A stretch of 64,000 bases of DNA from JAFGKK01 sp964521085 (GCA_964521085.1 CAZFPL010000004.1:62001-126000), one strand, 5' to 3'. Shown: positions 8,094 through 17,877, counted from the stretch's first letter. The notes: a model not told the origin generated them from the sequence alone. Translations and numbers: made by a program.

Positions 8094-8465
8094 CTATCCG
8101 GATTTTTTCAAAGCCTTGAGTCTTTTGCTCTTTTCATCCAATTGGGTCAGGATCTCCGTAGCTTTCTTATTCTGCTGCGGAGACTTTGCCTGCTTGATCG
8201 ACTTGATCGCGAAGCGAATCAGGAATATGGTCCCAATTCCGCCGATAACGGTAAGCGCGACCGCGGATCCGGTCGGAATTGGCTGCGGCAGCAATAAAAA
8301 AACCAACGCGGCGGTTGTCGTCAGGATGAGCGGCCAACAGCCCGCCCGCATTGTGCGCATGCCTTCTTCGCCCTCTTGTTTTACGATCTTTTCCAGTTCG
8401 TCGATTTCCTTCTCCAATTGGGCGATTTCCTCTCCCGCGGGCTGTTCCTTCGAAGTCGGTTCCAT
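8094..8465 (-). CDS. small membrane protein with coiled-coil N-terminus, unknown function
   Basis: A 123-residue protein I do not recognise. Residues 5-35 form a charged heptad-like helix (EEIAQLEKEIDELEKIVKQEGEE). Two hydrophobic segments follow at about 42-60 and 66-88, and a basic helical tail (KKATEILTQLDEKSKRLKALKK) ends the chain. It would be a double-spanning inner-membrane protein with both ends in the cytoplasm. Codon use matches the neighbours and the ATG at 8465 begins a compact ORF. No functional clue from context. Confidence 0.6.
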   Translation of the reverse strand: MEPTSKEQPAGEEIAQLEKEIDELEKIVKQEGEEGMRTMRAGCWPLILTTTAALVFLLLPQPIPTGSAVALTVIGGIGTIFLIRFAIKSIKQAKSPQQNKKATEILTQLDEKSKRLKALKKSG

Positions 8466-8554
8466 GGCGGCCTCCGGATATCCGATTTGAACGGCTCCCC
8501 CCGGTTTCTTTCACTCCGAGTGGAGGATTATTCCAATCGCTTTTCGACTACCCT

Positions 8555-9538
8555 TCAGTCGACCCCCGCGCCGAAGATCACCCGCGCCAGCAGCGTGCCG
8601 CCCGGAATGAGGACCGACACGAACAACGTGCGCAGGATTGAGGTATTGTAGGGCCAAGTCCGCGCCTCGCGCAGGTGCATTTCGTACAATCCCAGCGCCT
8701 GGATGGTCTCGGTGATACCGCGCGGATCCCGATGCTCATCAAGGCAGCGGGATAACTCTCGGAACGACGCATGCAGACGGCTTCGCACCGCCTTCAATTC
8801 CTTCTCCTTGGCATCCGTGAGCACCCGATGGATCGGGTACATATTTAAGAAGAAAATGGTAAGCGGCAGACTCAACAACGGGATATACAGCGCCCAAAAC
8901 TCAATTCGCTGAAGGACGCCGGATTCGAACAGCGTAATCACCAGGCTGAATGTGATTCCTCCCACAAACACCACGGCCAGAAGCAAGCTTTGGCGGCCGA
9001 AGGCTTCAAACGGGGCGAGATCGAGCGGATCAACTTTCAGCGGCTGTTTGACGATCTCGCGGGTCAACCGGGTTCCGACCAGGGTCAAGTAGGCGGTCCA
9101 GACGAGCAACCCGTAACAGAGCGAGGACGTCAGGCTCCAATACAACCCCTGCCAGGAAAAGGACGCCACGACATTTAAAACCGATGAAAAGCCTAACAAT
9201 ACGCCGATCCCGATCGCGGCCAGTTCGTTCCGTCGCGGGACGGCGGTCGCGTGGCGGACCACGGCGGCGAAACGTGGTCCGTCGAGCGTCGTCACCGCGC
9301 GCAGGGATTCCTCGACGCGGCCGCCCATCCTCGACAGGGGCGGCACGGTCAGGAGGATGTACAGCATCACCGCGGGGGAGATCATCAGGCCGCGCCAGGC
9401 GATCACCAGGGACAGCGATCCCTGCCCCAGGGCGACGGCAATGGGGATGATCAGCACCGCCAGGGCGAATGCCGGCCCGATCCATTTCCGCCGGGGAAGG
9501 GCGATGTAACGTTCGAACAGCGATTGCGGTTGCGGCAT
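8555..9538 (-). CDS. multi-pass membrane protein, unknown function
   Basis: An unrecognised 327-residue integral membrane protein. Hydrophobic segments are visible at about 22-42, 50-68, 118-140, 145-165, 200-220 and 230-250, with a further one near the C-terminus (TLFVSVLIPGGTLLARVIFG). A cytoplasmic, charged helical part (HRVLTDAKEKELKAVRSRLHASF) precedes that last segment. The start at 9538 follows GGAGGAACGCC, a good ribosome binding site; an upstream in-frame start at 9634 has none. It precedes the prmC-prfA pair but is separated from it by 165 bases. Confidence 0.65.
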   Translation of the reverse strand: MPQPQSLFERYIALPRRKWIGPAFALAVLIIPIAVALGQGSLSLVIAWRGLMISPAVMLYILLTVPPLSRMGGRVEESLRAVTTLDGPRFAAVVRHATAVPRRNELAAIGIGVLLGFSSVLNVVASFSWQGLYWSLTSSLCYGLLVWTAYLTLVGTRLTREIVKQPLKVDPLDLAPFEAFGRQSLLLAVVFVGGITFSLVITLFESGVLQRIEFWALYIPLLSLPLTIFFLNMYPIHRVLTDAKEKELKAVRSRLHASFRELSRCLDEHRDPRGITETIQALGLYEMHLREARTWPYNTSILRTLFVSVLIPGGTLLARVIFGAGVD

Positions 9539-9703
9539 GGCGTTCCTCCTTTTCCGCTCTGAGGATGCAATCCGCCGGCAACGATCTGGTTTGATTGTAC
9601 GGGAAAACGGACCGGCGCGTTCCCCTTCATTCACCAGGCTGAAGGGGATGTTGAGAATGGGGGAAGGCGCTTGCGCAATGAGGGGACCGGACAGGCCGGG
9701 AGG

Positions 9704-10585
9704 TCAGGTCCGGATGATCAGCAGCCGATCCCATCCGGCGAGATCCTTCTTGACCTTCACCGTGGAATGCGGGAAGAGCCGTTTGGCGATTTCACGCGCT
9801 TCGCCCGCATGGGAAGAATCGATCTCAAACAGCGCCAATCCGCCCTCCGCCATTCGCCCGGCGGATTGATCCAGCGCGCACGCGATCCAGCGCAACCCGT
9901 CCGGGCCGCCGTCGACCGCCCGGCGCGGCTCGAAGCGGACGACGGGCGATCCTTCCAGCGAGCCGGCCAGCGCATACGGCAGATTGGCGCACAACAAATC
10001 GATTGGGCCGCGCAGGGGGGCGAGCAGGTCGGCTTGAAGAAGCGAGACCCGGTCGCGAACGCCGTGGCGCGTGAGATTGCGCGCGGCCGCGGCCAGTGCG
10101 GCGGCGGAAACATCCGTCGCGATCACCCGCAGACCGGCGGAATGGACGGCGAGGGCGGCCGCGATGCAGCCGGATCCGGTGCCCAGGTCGACGGCGCGAA
10201 TCGCTTGTGCGGGGGGTGCCGCATCCGGGGAACGGTCCGAGAGCCACTCGAGCGCCGTCTCCACCAGGAGCTCGGTTTCCGGCCGCGGGATCAGCACGTC
10301 CGGCGAAACCTGGAACTCCAGCCCGAAGAACTCCTGGATGCCGGTGAGGTATGCGAGCGGTTCTCCCTCCCGGGCGCGCCGGATCAGCGAGGCATATTCC
10401 GCGGCAAGGTCCGGCGGGAGGGGGAGCTCCGGATGGGCGAGAGTCCAGCAGCGGGGCTGGCGGTAGATGTGCGAAAGAAGCACGTGGGCGATGAGGGATC
10501 CGGATTCCGTCTGTTGCAATTCCCGGCCGGCCCACGCCAGCGCGGATCCTGCGGTGGGGAGGGATGGGGGAGGGGGAAGGGTCAC
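9704..10585 (-). CDS. prmC: release factor glutamine methyltransferase PrmC
   Basis: A 293-residue N5-glutamine methyltransferase that methylates the Gln of the GGQ motif of release factors with S-adenosylmethionine. An N-terminal helical domain (about 1-95) is followed by the class I methyltransferase fold with motif I VDLGTGSGCIAAALA. The substrate-binding motif reads NLPY (ANLPYALAG) in place of the common NPPY. The GTG start overlaps the TGA of prfA by four bases, so the methyltransferase is coupled to the gene of its own substrate, a very common arrangement. Confidence 0.93.
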   Translation of the reverse strand: MTLPPPPSLPTAGSALAWAGRELQQTESGSLIAHVLLSHIYRQPRCWTLAHPELPLPPDLAAEYASLIRRAREGEPLAYLTGIQEFFGLEFQVSPDVLIPRPETELLVETALEWLSDRSPDAAPPAQAIRAVDLGTGSGCIAAALAVHSAGLRVIATDVSAAALAAAARNLTRHGVRDRVSLLQADLLAPLRGPIDLLCANLPYALAGSLEGSPVVRFEPRRAVDGGPDGLRWIACALDQSAGRMAEGGLALFEIDSSHAGEAREIAKRLFPHSTVKVKKDLAGWDRLLIIRT

Positions 10586-11646
10586 GCTTCGCCGGCCGCC
10601 TGCAGCCGCTCGGATTCGTCGCGCAGGGCGAGTTCGTCGATAAAGGGATCGATCTCGCCGTCGAGCACCGCGGCCATGTTGTGCAGCGAAACCCCGACCC
10701 GGTGGTCGGTGATGCGCGATTGCGGGAAATTGTAGGTGCGGATTTTCTCCGAGCGGTCGGCGCTGCCCACCTGCGAGCGGCGCGCCTGTTCGATCTCGCT
10801 GCGGCGTTTTTCCTCCTCGATTTCAAAAAGCCGCGCGCGCAGGATCGACATCGCCCGCAGGCGGTTCTGCAGCTGGGAACGCTCGTCCTGGCATTGCACC
10901 ACCATTCCGGTGGGCATATGGATCAGGCGAACCGCGGTGGAGTTTTTCTGGACGTTCTGCCCGCCCGCGCCCGAGGAGCGGTAGACTTCCATCTTGACAT
11001 CCTTCTCGGGGATGTCGATCTCCACCTCGTCGACCTCGGCCAGCACGGCGACGGTGGCGGTGGAGGTGTGGATCCGGCCCGAGGATTCGGTCACCGGCAC
11101 GCGCTGCACGCGGTGCACGCCGGATTCGAATTTCAAACGCGAATATGCCCCCTTGCCTTTGACTTCGAAGATGATCTCCTTGAATCCGCCGATCCCCGTG
11201 TCGCTTTGGGAAAGGATTTCCGTTTTCCAATTGTGCTTCTCGGCGTAGCGGCTGTACATGCGGAACAGGCTGGCGGCGAACAACGCCGCTTCCTCGCCGC
11301 CGGTTCCGGCGCGGATCTCGACGATCACATTGCGCTGGTCGCGCGGATCCTTGGGGACGAGCATGGATTTGAGTTCTTTTTCCAGCGCGGCGATCCGCGG
11401 CTCGAGCGCCGCCACCTCGCTTTCGGCCATGGCTTTAAGCTCCGGGTCGGATTCGCCGAGCATCGATTTTGCCTGGGCGAGGGAATCCTGCGCCTGACGG
11501 TACTCGCGGAATTTCCGTACGACCGGTTCGATATCGGACCGCTCGCGGGCCAGCTCGGCAATGCGCGCGTAATCCTCCGCGTGCTCGGCCATCAGGCGTG
11601 ATAATTCCTCGTAACGGGCTTCGATCCCCGTCAATTTCTCGATCAT
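10582..11646 (-). CDS. prfA: peptide chain release factor 1
   Basis: Release factor of 354 residues that ends translation at UAA and UAG. The coiled-coil first domain covers about 1-100. The codon-reading PxT motif is PVT (in HRVQRVPVTESSG), which marks RF1 rather than RF2. The GGQ peptidyl-hydrolysis motif stands in SSGAGGQNVQKNST at about 230, and the C-terminal RTYNFPQSRITDHRVG is conserved. Length and motifs are complete. It is followed, with overlap, by prmC, the enzyme that methylates its GGQ glutamine. Confidence 0.97.
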   Translation of the reverse strand: MIEKLTGIEARYEELSRLMAEHAEDYARIAELARERSDIEPVVRKFREYRQAQDSLAQAKSMLGESDPELKAMAESEVAALEPRIAALEKELKSMLVPKDPRDQRNVIVEIRAGTGGEEAALFAASLFRMYSRYAEKHNWKTEILSQSDTGIGGFKEIIFEVKGKGAYSRLKFESGVHRVQRVPVTESSGRIHTSTATVAVLAEVDEVEIDIPEKDVKMEVYRSSGAGGQNVQKNSTAVRLIHMPTGMVVQCQDERSQLQNRLRAMSILRARLFEIEEEKRRSEIEQARRSQVGSADRSEKIRTYNFPQSRITDHRVGVSLHNMAAVLDGEIDPFIDELALRDESERLQAAGEA

Positions 11647-12054
11647 GCGTCCTCTGCGTTGGAAGAAATCCCGGATCCTTCAGCGGGTAAAAGTGAATTA
11701 TATCCTTAACTAATTTTATGCGGATTTATCCGGCTCGATGCGTGCACAAGGAGCAGGGGAGGAAGAATGTAAGCCGTGGATTTTTCCCCGAGAGGTCTTC
11801 GGTTGCGCATGCGGCGCATAGGGGGTGGCGATGGAGCGCGGGATATCCAGGGGATGGGCTGAAAAAATGGTACGGGAAAAAAACGGGATCGCGTATAATG
11901 AAGCCGCGGTCATGGAAGCCCGGCCGGGGCGGACTGGTTTCTTGAACGTTGCGCCGGAGAAGAATTGCGAAAGAGCTTCACCGAAGGAAATGGCTGCCGT
12001 GCGGCGTTTTTAGCCCGATTAACCCTTCCGTGTCGAACTTGCCTTCGGGGAATT
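11647..12054. other. non-coding stretch between prfA and the glycosyltransferase gene
   Basis: About 400 bases between divergent genes. Short ORFs exist on both strands but lack ribosome binding sites and family likeness. It must hold the prfA promoter and possibly one for the gene at 12055; I could not pick convincing -35/-10 pairs. Confidence 0.5.
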
Positions 12055-13554
12055 ATGCGGATTGAAAAAGCTCGACATATATGGAACATCATCATCGCCT
12101 CCGGCATAACGCTGTTTGTCATCCACAGCGTGCTCTTTGTCATCTTCGGCCGGGTTAATGCGGATGAGGGGTGGTATTTGTATGCCGGCCGGCTTGTGTA
12201 TGCAGGTCAGCGTCCGTATCAAGATTTTGCCTTCACGCAAACCCCCCTCCTGCCGTGCCTCTACGGACTATTTCAAAAATTATTTTTTCAGAGCATTTAT
12301 CTCGGAAGAATAACCACCGTCATTTTCTCCGTGACGGCTTTTCTCCTGTCCATAAGAGTGGCGGGGAAGCATGGCGGCAGCGCGGCAAGCGGCATAACCG
12401 CGATGCTCGGGGCGACCTTTACCTATGGCCTCTATTTTCAGTCCATCACAAAAACATACGCGCTGACCACGCTCTTTTTCCTCTTGGCGTTTTATGCATT
12501 GTCCTCCAATTCCAAGCGGGAATTAAAATTCATCCTCGCGTCGGTGTTTGCCTTGCTGGCTACGCTGACCAGGCTTTCGGCTTTATTCTTTGCGATGCCC
12601 GTCCTTCTCTATGCTTTCCTCGTCTCCGGCATCCGAAGCCGAGTGACTATTCTTGCGTTGTGTCTCGCGGCATTCTCCTGGGTGGCGGTGCTGGCTTTCC
12701 CCAACCCGGATGCAGCGGTCTGGGGGCTTGTGACGTACCACACTTCGCAATGGGGAGGCGCTTCGGTTGCCGAACGAGTATTGCGGATCCTCTTTTTCCG
12801 GATCCCGGAATTATGGGCCGCCTACCCCGCGTATTTCATCGTCTACGGGGTGCTTGCCGGATTGGGATTCCGCGCCATGGCGTCCCGTAAAAAACGACCG
12901 TGGGTTGTTATGGTCGTCATCGCTGGATCATGTTTATTTGCCGTCCCCAATCTGACAACCGGCGGGTTTGGCACCGAGTATTTCGTGCCTTTGATTTTCC
13001 TCTCGTTTCCGATTGCGGGGATTGCCATTTCGAAGCTGTTGGATTTCATGGGACGCATTCCGAGAATGGCCGTCACCACGGCGTTGATCTCCGCCCTGGC
13101 GTTGGGAATGATCCGGGGAGGGTACCCCTTTTTGGCGATCTCCGACGGGCACCCGCCCGTGGAAAAGATACGGGACGTCGCTTCCATTGTCTCGGAGAAC
13201 ACTTCTCCAAGCGATACGCTTTTCGTGATGGAAGCGCTTTGGGTCGCCGTGGAGTCCGGCCGACAAGCCGTGCCGAATGCGGCCATGGCGCAATTTTCGT
13301 ATCTGGCAACCGATCCCCGGACCGCTGACCGCCTTCATCTCATGAACGGTCAAATCATCTGCCGATATTTTTCGGATCGGGTTCCCAAGATGGTCATTCT
13401 TACCGATATCGACTGGGGAATCCTGCGGTCCGCAACGGAGTACGAGTGCATCGTTGATTCATTGGAAAATAATTACCGTCTGATTGGTTCCGAAGATAAT
13501 TTTGGCCAGCATAACAGCCATCTTGACGTTTACCTTCGGCGGGAAGAGCAATGA
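12055..13554 (+). CDS. GT39/ArnT-like membrane glycosyltransferase
   Basis: A 499-residue integral membrane protein of the polyprenyl-phosphate-sugar glycosyltransferase (GT-C, GT39-like) type. After the first membrane helix comes the acidic motif NADEGWYLYAGRLVYAG, where the DE pair corresponds to the metal/substrate-binding acidic site of the family, and then PYQDFAFTQTPLLP. About eleven hydrophobic helices follow up to residue 370, and a soluble C-terminal part of about 120 residues ends the protein. The ATG at 12055 gives a normal amphipathic start; the longer frame from 11965 adds a non-family stretch. Likely role: transfer of sugar from a lipid carrier to a surface component. Confidence 0.75.
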   Translation: MRIEKARHIWNIIIASGITLFVIHSVLFVIFGRVNADEGWYLYAGRLVYAGQRPYQDFAFTQTPLLPCLYGLFQKLFFQSIYLGRITTVIFSVTAFLLSIRVAGKHGGSAASGITAMLGATFTYGLYFQSITKTYALTTLFFLLAFYALSSNSKRELKFILASVFALLATLTRLSALFFAMPVLLYAFLVSGIRSRVTILALCLAAFSWVAVLAFPNPDAAVWGLVTYHTSQWGGASVAERVLRILFFRIPELWAAYPAYFIVYGVLAGLGFRAMASRKKRPWVVMVVIAGSCLFAVPNLTTGGFGTEYFVPLIFLSFPIAGIAISKLLDFMGRIPRMAVTTALISALALGMIRGGYPFLAISDGHPPVEKIRDVASIVSENTSPSDTLFVMEALWVAVESGRQAVPNAAMAQFSYLATDPRTADRLHLMNGQIICRYFSDRVPKMVILTDIDWGILRSATEYECIVDSLENNYRLIGSEDNFGQHNSHLDVYLRREEQ

Positions 13555-13608
13555 GTCTCCCTTGGGATATGACACGAGCGATGGTCAGGAAACCGTAAGG
13601 AGAAATCC

Positions 13609-14904
13609 GTGTCCAACGAGATTCCAGTAAAGAATCCAATGGCGCGTGTTCTATCGTTGCGGGATTTCCGGCTGCTGTTTGCCGGCAGCTCCACCTCAGT
13701 CCTGGGCGATCAGTTCTATCTGATCGCCACCCCCTGGCTGGTGCTGCAGCTGACCAACGATCCGCTGGTGCTGGGGATCGTCATTGCATTGGGCGGGATT
13801 CCGCGCGCTATTTTTATGCTGGTAGGCGGAGCCTTAACCGACAGGTTTTCACCGCGCGCCATCCTGATCGCTTCAGACATCCTGCGCCTGGCGCTTACCG
13901 CCTTTATGGCCCTGATGGTGTTCGCCGGAACCGTTCAGATGGGGATGCTCTTTGCGGTCTCGCTGGGATTTGGACTGGTGGCGGGATTTGCCATCCCGGC
14001 CGGCAACAGCATTGTCCCGTCCCTGGTCGAGGAAAAGGACCTGCAGGCGGGAAATTCGATCATCCTCGGTTCGACCCAATTAGCCGGATTCATCGGCCCG
14101 ACGCTGGCTGGATTGCTGATCGGCGGCCTTTCCACTTCCATGCTGGGAATCGCGCTGGCGTATGCCTTCGACGCGGTGAGTTTCGCCGTCTCGGCCGCCG
14201 CCTTGCTTTTAATGCACACGGGAAGAAAGCGCAAACCTGCGGAGGTCTCCTCGCAGCCGGAGGGGATCGGAGCGTCGATCCTGATCGGGATGAAATTCCT
14301 GTGGAACAACCAAGCCTTGCGGTTGATGTTCCTGGTCGTCATGGCGGTCAATTTCCTGTTCATCGGACCGGTGCTGATCGGCATCCCGGTGCTGGCGAAC
14401 AACTTCCTGCCGGAGGGTGCGGTGGCGTACGGATTGCTGGTATCCGGTCTGGCCGGCGGCAATCTGGCGGGTTACCTCCTGGCCGCGCAGCTGCCGCGCC
14501 CGGGCGGGATGATCATCCGCGTCATTCTCCTTGGCGGGCTGGCTGCTTTCGGTTTGGCCATCGCCTCCATGGGATTCATCCGCTGGACCGGCATCCTCCT
14601 GATCATTATGATTCTGCTCGGATTGGGCAACGGCTACATCACCATCATCTTCCTGACCTGGATCCAATCCCGCACGCCGCGGGAAATGCTCGGGCGGATG
14701 ATGAGCATGCTGATGCTCACCAACACCGGCATAAGCCCCATTTCCCAGGCCATCTCCGGCGCGGTGATCAAATGGAGCATCACTGCGCTGTTTTTGTTGG
14801 CGGGAACCGGGCTGCTGCTCGTGCCGTTTTGGACGGCCTACCAGCCGGCGCTTAAAACCATCACTGAGAGTCTGGTGGAGGATGTCGAGGCGGTGAAAGA
14901 ATAG
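13609..14904 (+). CDS. MFS transporter
   Basis: A 431-residue major facilitator protein with about twelve membrane helices. The loop 2-3 signature appears as GGALTDRFSPRAILIASD (about 65-85), typical of the drug-efflux (MFS_3) group. A long central cytoplasmic loop (HTGRKRKPAEVSSQPEG, about 205-220) separates the two halves. The start is GTG at 13609 after AAGGAGAAATCC. It is 54 bases after the glycosyltransferase gene and 25 bases before a methyltransferase, probably one transcription unit. The substrate is unknown. Confidence 0.8.
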   Translation: MSNEIPVKNPMARVLSLRDFRLLFAGSSTSVLGDQFYLIATPWLVLQLTNDPLVLGIVIALGGIPRAIFMLVGGALTDRFSPRAILIASDILRLALTAFMALMVFAGTVQMGMLFAVSLGFGLVAGFAIPAGNSIVPSLVEEKDLQAGNSIILGSTQLAGFIGPTLAGLLIGGLSTSMLGIALAYAFDAVSFAVSAAALLLMHTGRKRKPAEVSSQPEGIGASILIGMKFLWNNQALRLMFLVVMAVNFLFIGPVLIGIPVLANNFLPEGAVAYGLLVSGLAGGNLAGYLLAAQLPRPGGMIIRVILLGGLAAFGLAIASMGFIRWTGILLIIMILLGLGNGYITIIFLTWIQSRTPREMLGRMMSMLMLTNTGISPISQAISGAVIKWSITALFLLAGTGLLLVPFWTAYQPALKTITESLVEDVEAVKE

Positions 14905-14929
14905 CGCGCGAACAACAGGAGGGGAAATC

Positions 14930-15571
14930 GTGAATCCGACATTGTTTATTTATTTATGCGGCGGCCTCGCGGGGCTCATCCTGCTGATTGCAGGAGTGTG
15001 GCGCCTGGCTTCCCGTCGTTCCTCGCTGCCCTGTCCCACCTGGCTGAGTTGGATGGTGGAGCTTGAGAATCCTTTCTTTAAAGCGCACAGTTCCCGGGAA
15101 ATCATCCGGCTTCTGAACCTTCAGCCTGGAATGCATGTGCTCGATCTCGGATGCGGTCCGGGACGGCTTACCGTTCCCGCCGCGCGGGAAGTCGGCCCGG
15201 CGGGAAAAGTGACGGCGATGGATATCCAGCCCGGGATGCTGCGCCGGGCGCAGGAGAGAGCCAAAGCGTCCGGTGTGAACAACATTCGATTCGTCCAGGC
15301 CGGTGCGGGAGAAGGGAAACTGGAGCGCGGGCGATACGACCGGGCTCTGCTTGTAACCGTCCTGGGCGAAATACCGGATCAAGGGAAAGCGCTGACGGAA
15401 ATTCTCGACGCGTTGAAACCGGGCGGCATCTTATCGGTAACCGAGGTCATCGCCGATCCGCATTTTCAAAGCGCGGGCACCGTCCGCCGCCTGGCCGGCA
15501 CGGCGGGCTTCAAGGAAAAGGGATTCTATGGGAACCGCTTCGCGTTTACAATTAATCTGGAAAAGACCTGA
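14930..15571 (+). CDS. membrane-anchored class I SAM methyltransferase
   Basis: A 213-residue protein with an N-terminal membrane helix (about 4-25) and a class I methyltransferase domain. Motif I is VLDLGCGPGRLTVPAA at about 70, the acidic loop MDIQPGM at about 97, and the motif IV region LLVTVLGEIPDQGKAL. GTG start with AGGAGGGG upstream. It is a clear paralogue of the first half of the fused methyltransferase at 26830 (same LVTVLGEIPD and DIQP blocks and the same membrane-anchor layout). Substrate unknown; lipid or quinone-like substrates are usual in this group. Confidence 0.8.
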   Translation: MNPTLFIYLCGGLAGLILLIAGVWRLASRRSSLPCPTWLSWMVELENPFFKAHSSREIIRLLNLQPGMHVLDLGCGPGRLTVPAAREVGPAGKVTAMDIQPGMLRRAQERAKASGVNNIRFVQAGAGEGKLERGRYDRALLVTVLGEIPDQGKALTEILDALKPGGILSVTEVIADPHFQSAGTVRRLAGTAGFKEKGFYGNRFAFTINLEKT

Positions 15572-15656
15572 GAGCATGGCGAAGCAATCCTGGGCGTGGG
15601 AGAGGTAATTCGAACGTCTGACCCACCCGCGCTGACGCGCGGCGCTGATTGAAAAA

Positions 15657-15696
15657 GCCCGCCCCCGGCGGATTTTCGCGCCGGGGGCGGGCTTTT
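15657..15696. terminator. bidirectional terminator between convergent genes
   Basis: A perfect 14-bp stem (15657-15670 with 15679-15692) closes an 8-base loop. It is preceded by AAAAA and followed by TTTT, so it can stop transcription from both sides: from the methyltransferase (+) and from the DUF1361 gene (-). Confidence 0.9.
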
Positions 15697-15813
15697 ACGG
15701 GCTTATTTCCGAAAGTGGTATTGACCCGCAGGGGCAGGGCATGAAAAGCGAGGGGGAAAATTAATGTGTGAACGCTTGGCCAGAAAAATGTGAATCCGTC
15801 CCTGCGGATAAAT

Positions 15814-16536
15814 CTACTCTTTGTTCTCCGCCTTCCGCAGATTGAGAATTCCCACGACCACAAAATAGATCGCCGCGAAGAAGAGCGAGAACGTCAGCGC
15901 AAAGATAAAAGCGTCGGAGTTGGATTTGGGGTGGCGGAACCAGCTGAAAATTTCCTTAAACAGCGGTATGGGTTTCGTCAGCAGGTCCCAGCTGTTGAAG
16001 CGCAGGAAGCGGCCGATATAAATCCCGAATCCGCCCGCTACCAGCGAGCCCAGGGCAAAGATCCAACTGACGACCGTGCCCAATGACCGGCGCACCAGCC
16101 CCTGCATCAGGATCAGAGACACCATCCCCAGGTAGCAGCCCGTAAACGCAAACGCCATATAAAGGATCTGGTCGAACCAGTACGGCATATCCTCCCGCGG
16201 ACGGAGGTGGACGAGATCGGTGATCAGGTAGGGGGCGTTCGGAAAAAACAGCAGCCAAATCACTGCGCACCCCAGCGCGATGACCGCGCCGAAACAGGAT
16301 CCTTTGCGATAGGCGTTGTAGGCGATGAGGGCGAACACGGCCGGAATCCAAGCCAGCATCAGGTTGAAGTTCAGCGATGCATAGACGGTGGAATCCGTCT
16401 TGACCATCCGGATCAGGAACAGGAACACGCTCATCCCGCTGCAGATGATCATGGTAAGTACCAGCAGCGCTTGATAGCGGAGCGCGAACCGTCCGGCTTT
16501 CGGTTTGGTTGCAGGTTGCGGATTTTCTGTTTGCAT
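15814..16536 (-). CDS. DUF1361 membrane protein
   Basis: A 240-residue protein of the DUF1361 family with seven or so membrane helices. The family mark LFFPNAPYLITDLVHL (about 97-112) with the following PYWFDQILYMAFAFTG is clear. The N-terminus is short and basic and the C-terminus is charged. Function is unknown for the whole family. It shares a strand with proA but is separated from it by 75 bases. Confidence 0.85.
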   Translation of the reverse strand: MQTENPQPATKPKAGRFALRYQALLVLTMIICSGMSVFLFLIRMVKTDSTVYASLNFNLMLAWIPAVFALIAYNAYRKGSCFGAVIALGCAVIWLLFFPNAPYLITDLVHLRPREDMPYWFDQILYMAFAFTGCYLGMVSLILMQGLVRRSLGTVVSWIFALGSLVAGGFGIYIGRFLRFNSWDLLTKPIPLFKEIFSWFRHPKSNSDAFIFALTFSLFFAAIYFVVVGILNLRKAENKE

Positions 16537-16611
16537 TTTTTCCTTTGCGTGAAACGAACGGCGGCTCGAACAAGCCGCCGCAAAATTATTTTACCATTTA
16601 CCGCGGGGCGG

Positions 16612-17877
16612 CTAGGAGCGGATGAGGTAGTCCCCCTCGGCGACCCATTTGTAGGTGGTCAGTTCGCGCAATCCCATCGGGCCGCGGGCGTGCAGCCGCT
16701 GGGTGGAGATGGCCACTTCCGCGCCCAGCCCGAACTGCGCCCCGTCGGTGAAATGCGTGCTGGCATTGACGTACACAGCGGCGGAATCCACCTCGGCCTT
16801 GAAGCGCGCCGCGTGTTCGCGGTTCCCGGTGAGGATCCCGTCGGAGTGATTTTGCGAGTGCAGGGCGATGTGTTCCATCGCTTCCTCGAGCGTATCCACC
16901 ACTTTCAGCCCGAGGATCAGCGCCATCCACTCGGTGTCGAAATCCTCCGGCCCGGCCGGCTGAACCGATGCGGGCAGGGGAGTGCCGAGGAAGGGGATCG
17001 CATTTTGGTGGGCGCGGAAGGTGACGCCGTCCTTCTCCAGGCGCGCAACCGCCATCGGCAGGAATTTGGCCGCGATGGTTCGTTCCACAAGGACGGTATC
17101 CAGCGCGTTGCAAACCGACGGCCGCTTGGTCTTGGCGTTGTGGATCACCTCGACCGACCGGGCCAGATCGGCGCTTTCCTCGACATACAGGTGGCAGATT
17201 CCCACGCCGCCGGTGATCACCGGGATGCGGCTTTGCTCGCGGCAGAAGCGGTGCAGGCTGTTGCCGCCGCGGGGGATGATCATATCCACCGACTGGTCGA
17301 GGCCGAGCAGTTCGTTCACCCGCGCGCGGTCGGGATCGTCGACGAAGAGCACCGCATCCTCGGGAAGGCCGGCGGCGCGCAGGGCGCGGTGCACGGCTTC
17401 CACCAGCGCCCGGTTGGAGTTGATCGTCTCGCTGCCGCCGCGCAGGATCACCGCGTTCCCGGTTTTCACGGCGAGCCCGGCTACGTCAACCGTCACGTTC
17501 GGGCGCGATTCGTAGATCACACCCAGCACGCCGATCGGGACGCGCTGCCGCCACAAATGCAGGCCGCTCGGGCGCGTGCTTTCGTCATACCGCTCGCCGA
17601 CCGGATCCGGCAGATCGATCACCTTGCGCAGGTCGGCGGCGATCCCTTCCAGGCGGGAGGGGGTGAGTGTGAGCCGGTCGATTAATCCGGAAGCAAGGCC
17701 CGCGGCGCCGGCCGCCGCCACATCTTTCGCGTTGGCGTCCAGGATCGGCTGCCGGTCCTTGCCGAGGGCCGCGACAAGCTCGGTGAGGGCTTTGTTCTTC
17801 TGCGCGGTCGGCGCCTTGGCCATGATCCCGGCGGCGGCGCGCGCGCGTTTTCCGAGGTCGGTCATATTAACAGACAT
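16612..17877 (-). CDS. proA: gamma-glutamyl phosphate reductase (glutamate-5-semialdehyde dehydrogenase)
   Basis: Second enzyme of proline synthesis, 421 residues: reduces gamma-glutamyl phosphate to glutamate-5-semialdehyde with NADPH. Family marks in order: LWRQRVPIGVLGVIYESRPN (about 103), GNAVILRGGSE, DMIIPRGGNSLHR, the catalytic Cys region RPSVCNALDTVLVE, and the end GPMGLRELTTYKW. The start at 17877 follows GGAGATTACC; an ATG four codons upstream lies at a worse distance. The first enzyme, proB, is 7 kb away on the same strand, so the two are not one operon here. Confidence 0.95.
   Translation of the reverse strand: MSVNMTDLGKRARAAAGIMAKAPTAQKNKALTELVAALGKDRQPILDANAKDVAAAGAAGLASGLIDRLTLTPSRLEGIAADLRKVIDLPDPVGERYDESTRPSGLHLWRQRVPIGVLGVIYESRPNVTVDVAGLAVKTGNAVILRGGSETINSNRALVEAVHRALRAAGLPEDAVLFVDDPDRARVNELLGLDQSVDMIIPRGGNSLHRFCREQSRIPVITGGVGICHLYVEESADLARSVEVIHNAKTKRPSVCNALDTVLVERTIAAKFLPMAVARLEKDGVTFRAHQNAIPFLGTPLPASVQPAGPEDFDTEWMALILGLKVVDTLEEAMEHIALHSQNHSDGILTGNREHAARFKAEVDSAAVYVNASTHFTDGAQFGLGAEVAISTQRLHARGPMGLRELTTYKWVAEGDYLIRS

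Noticed and set aside
10564..11601. 345-codon ORF antisense to prfA
   Set aside because: Shadow of a universally conserved gene.
11825..12013. 62-codon ORF before the glycosyltransferase
   Set aside because: No ribosome binding site or family likeness; the frame ends inside a non-conserved stretch.
16207..17685. 492-codon ORF antisense to proA
   Set aside because: Low-sense His/Gln/Asp-rich translation; proA on the other strand has every family motif.
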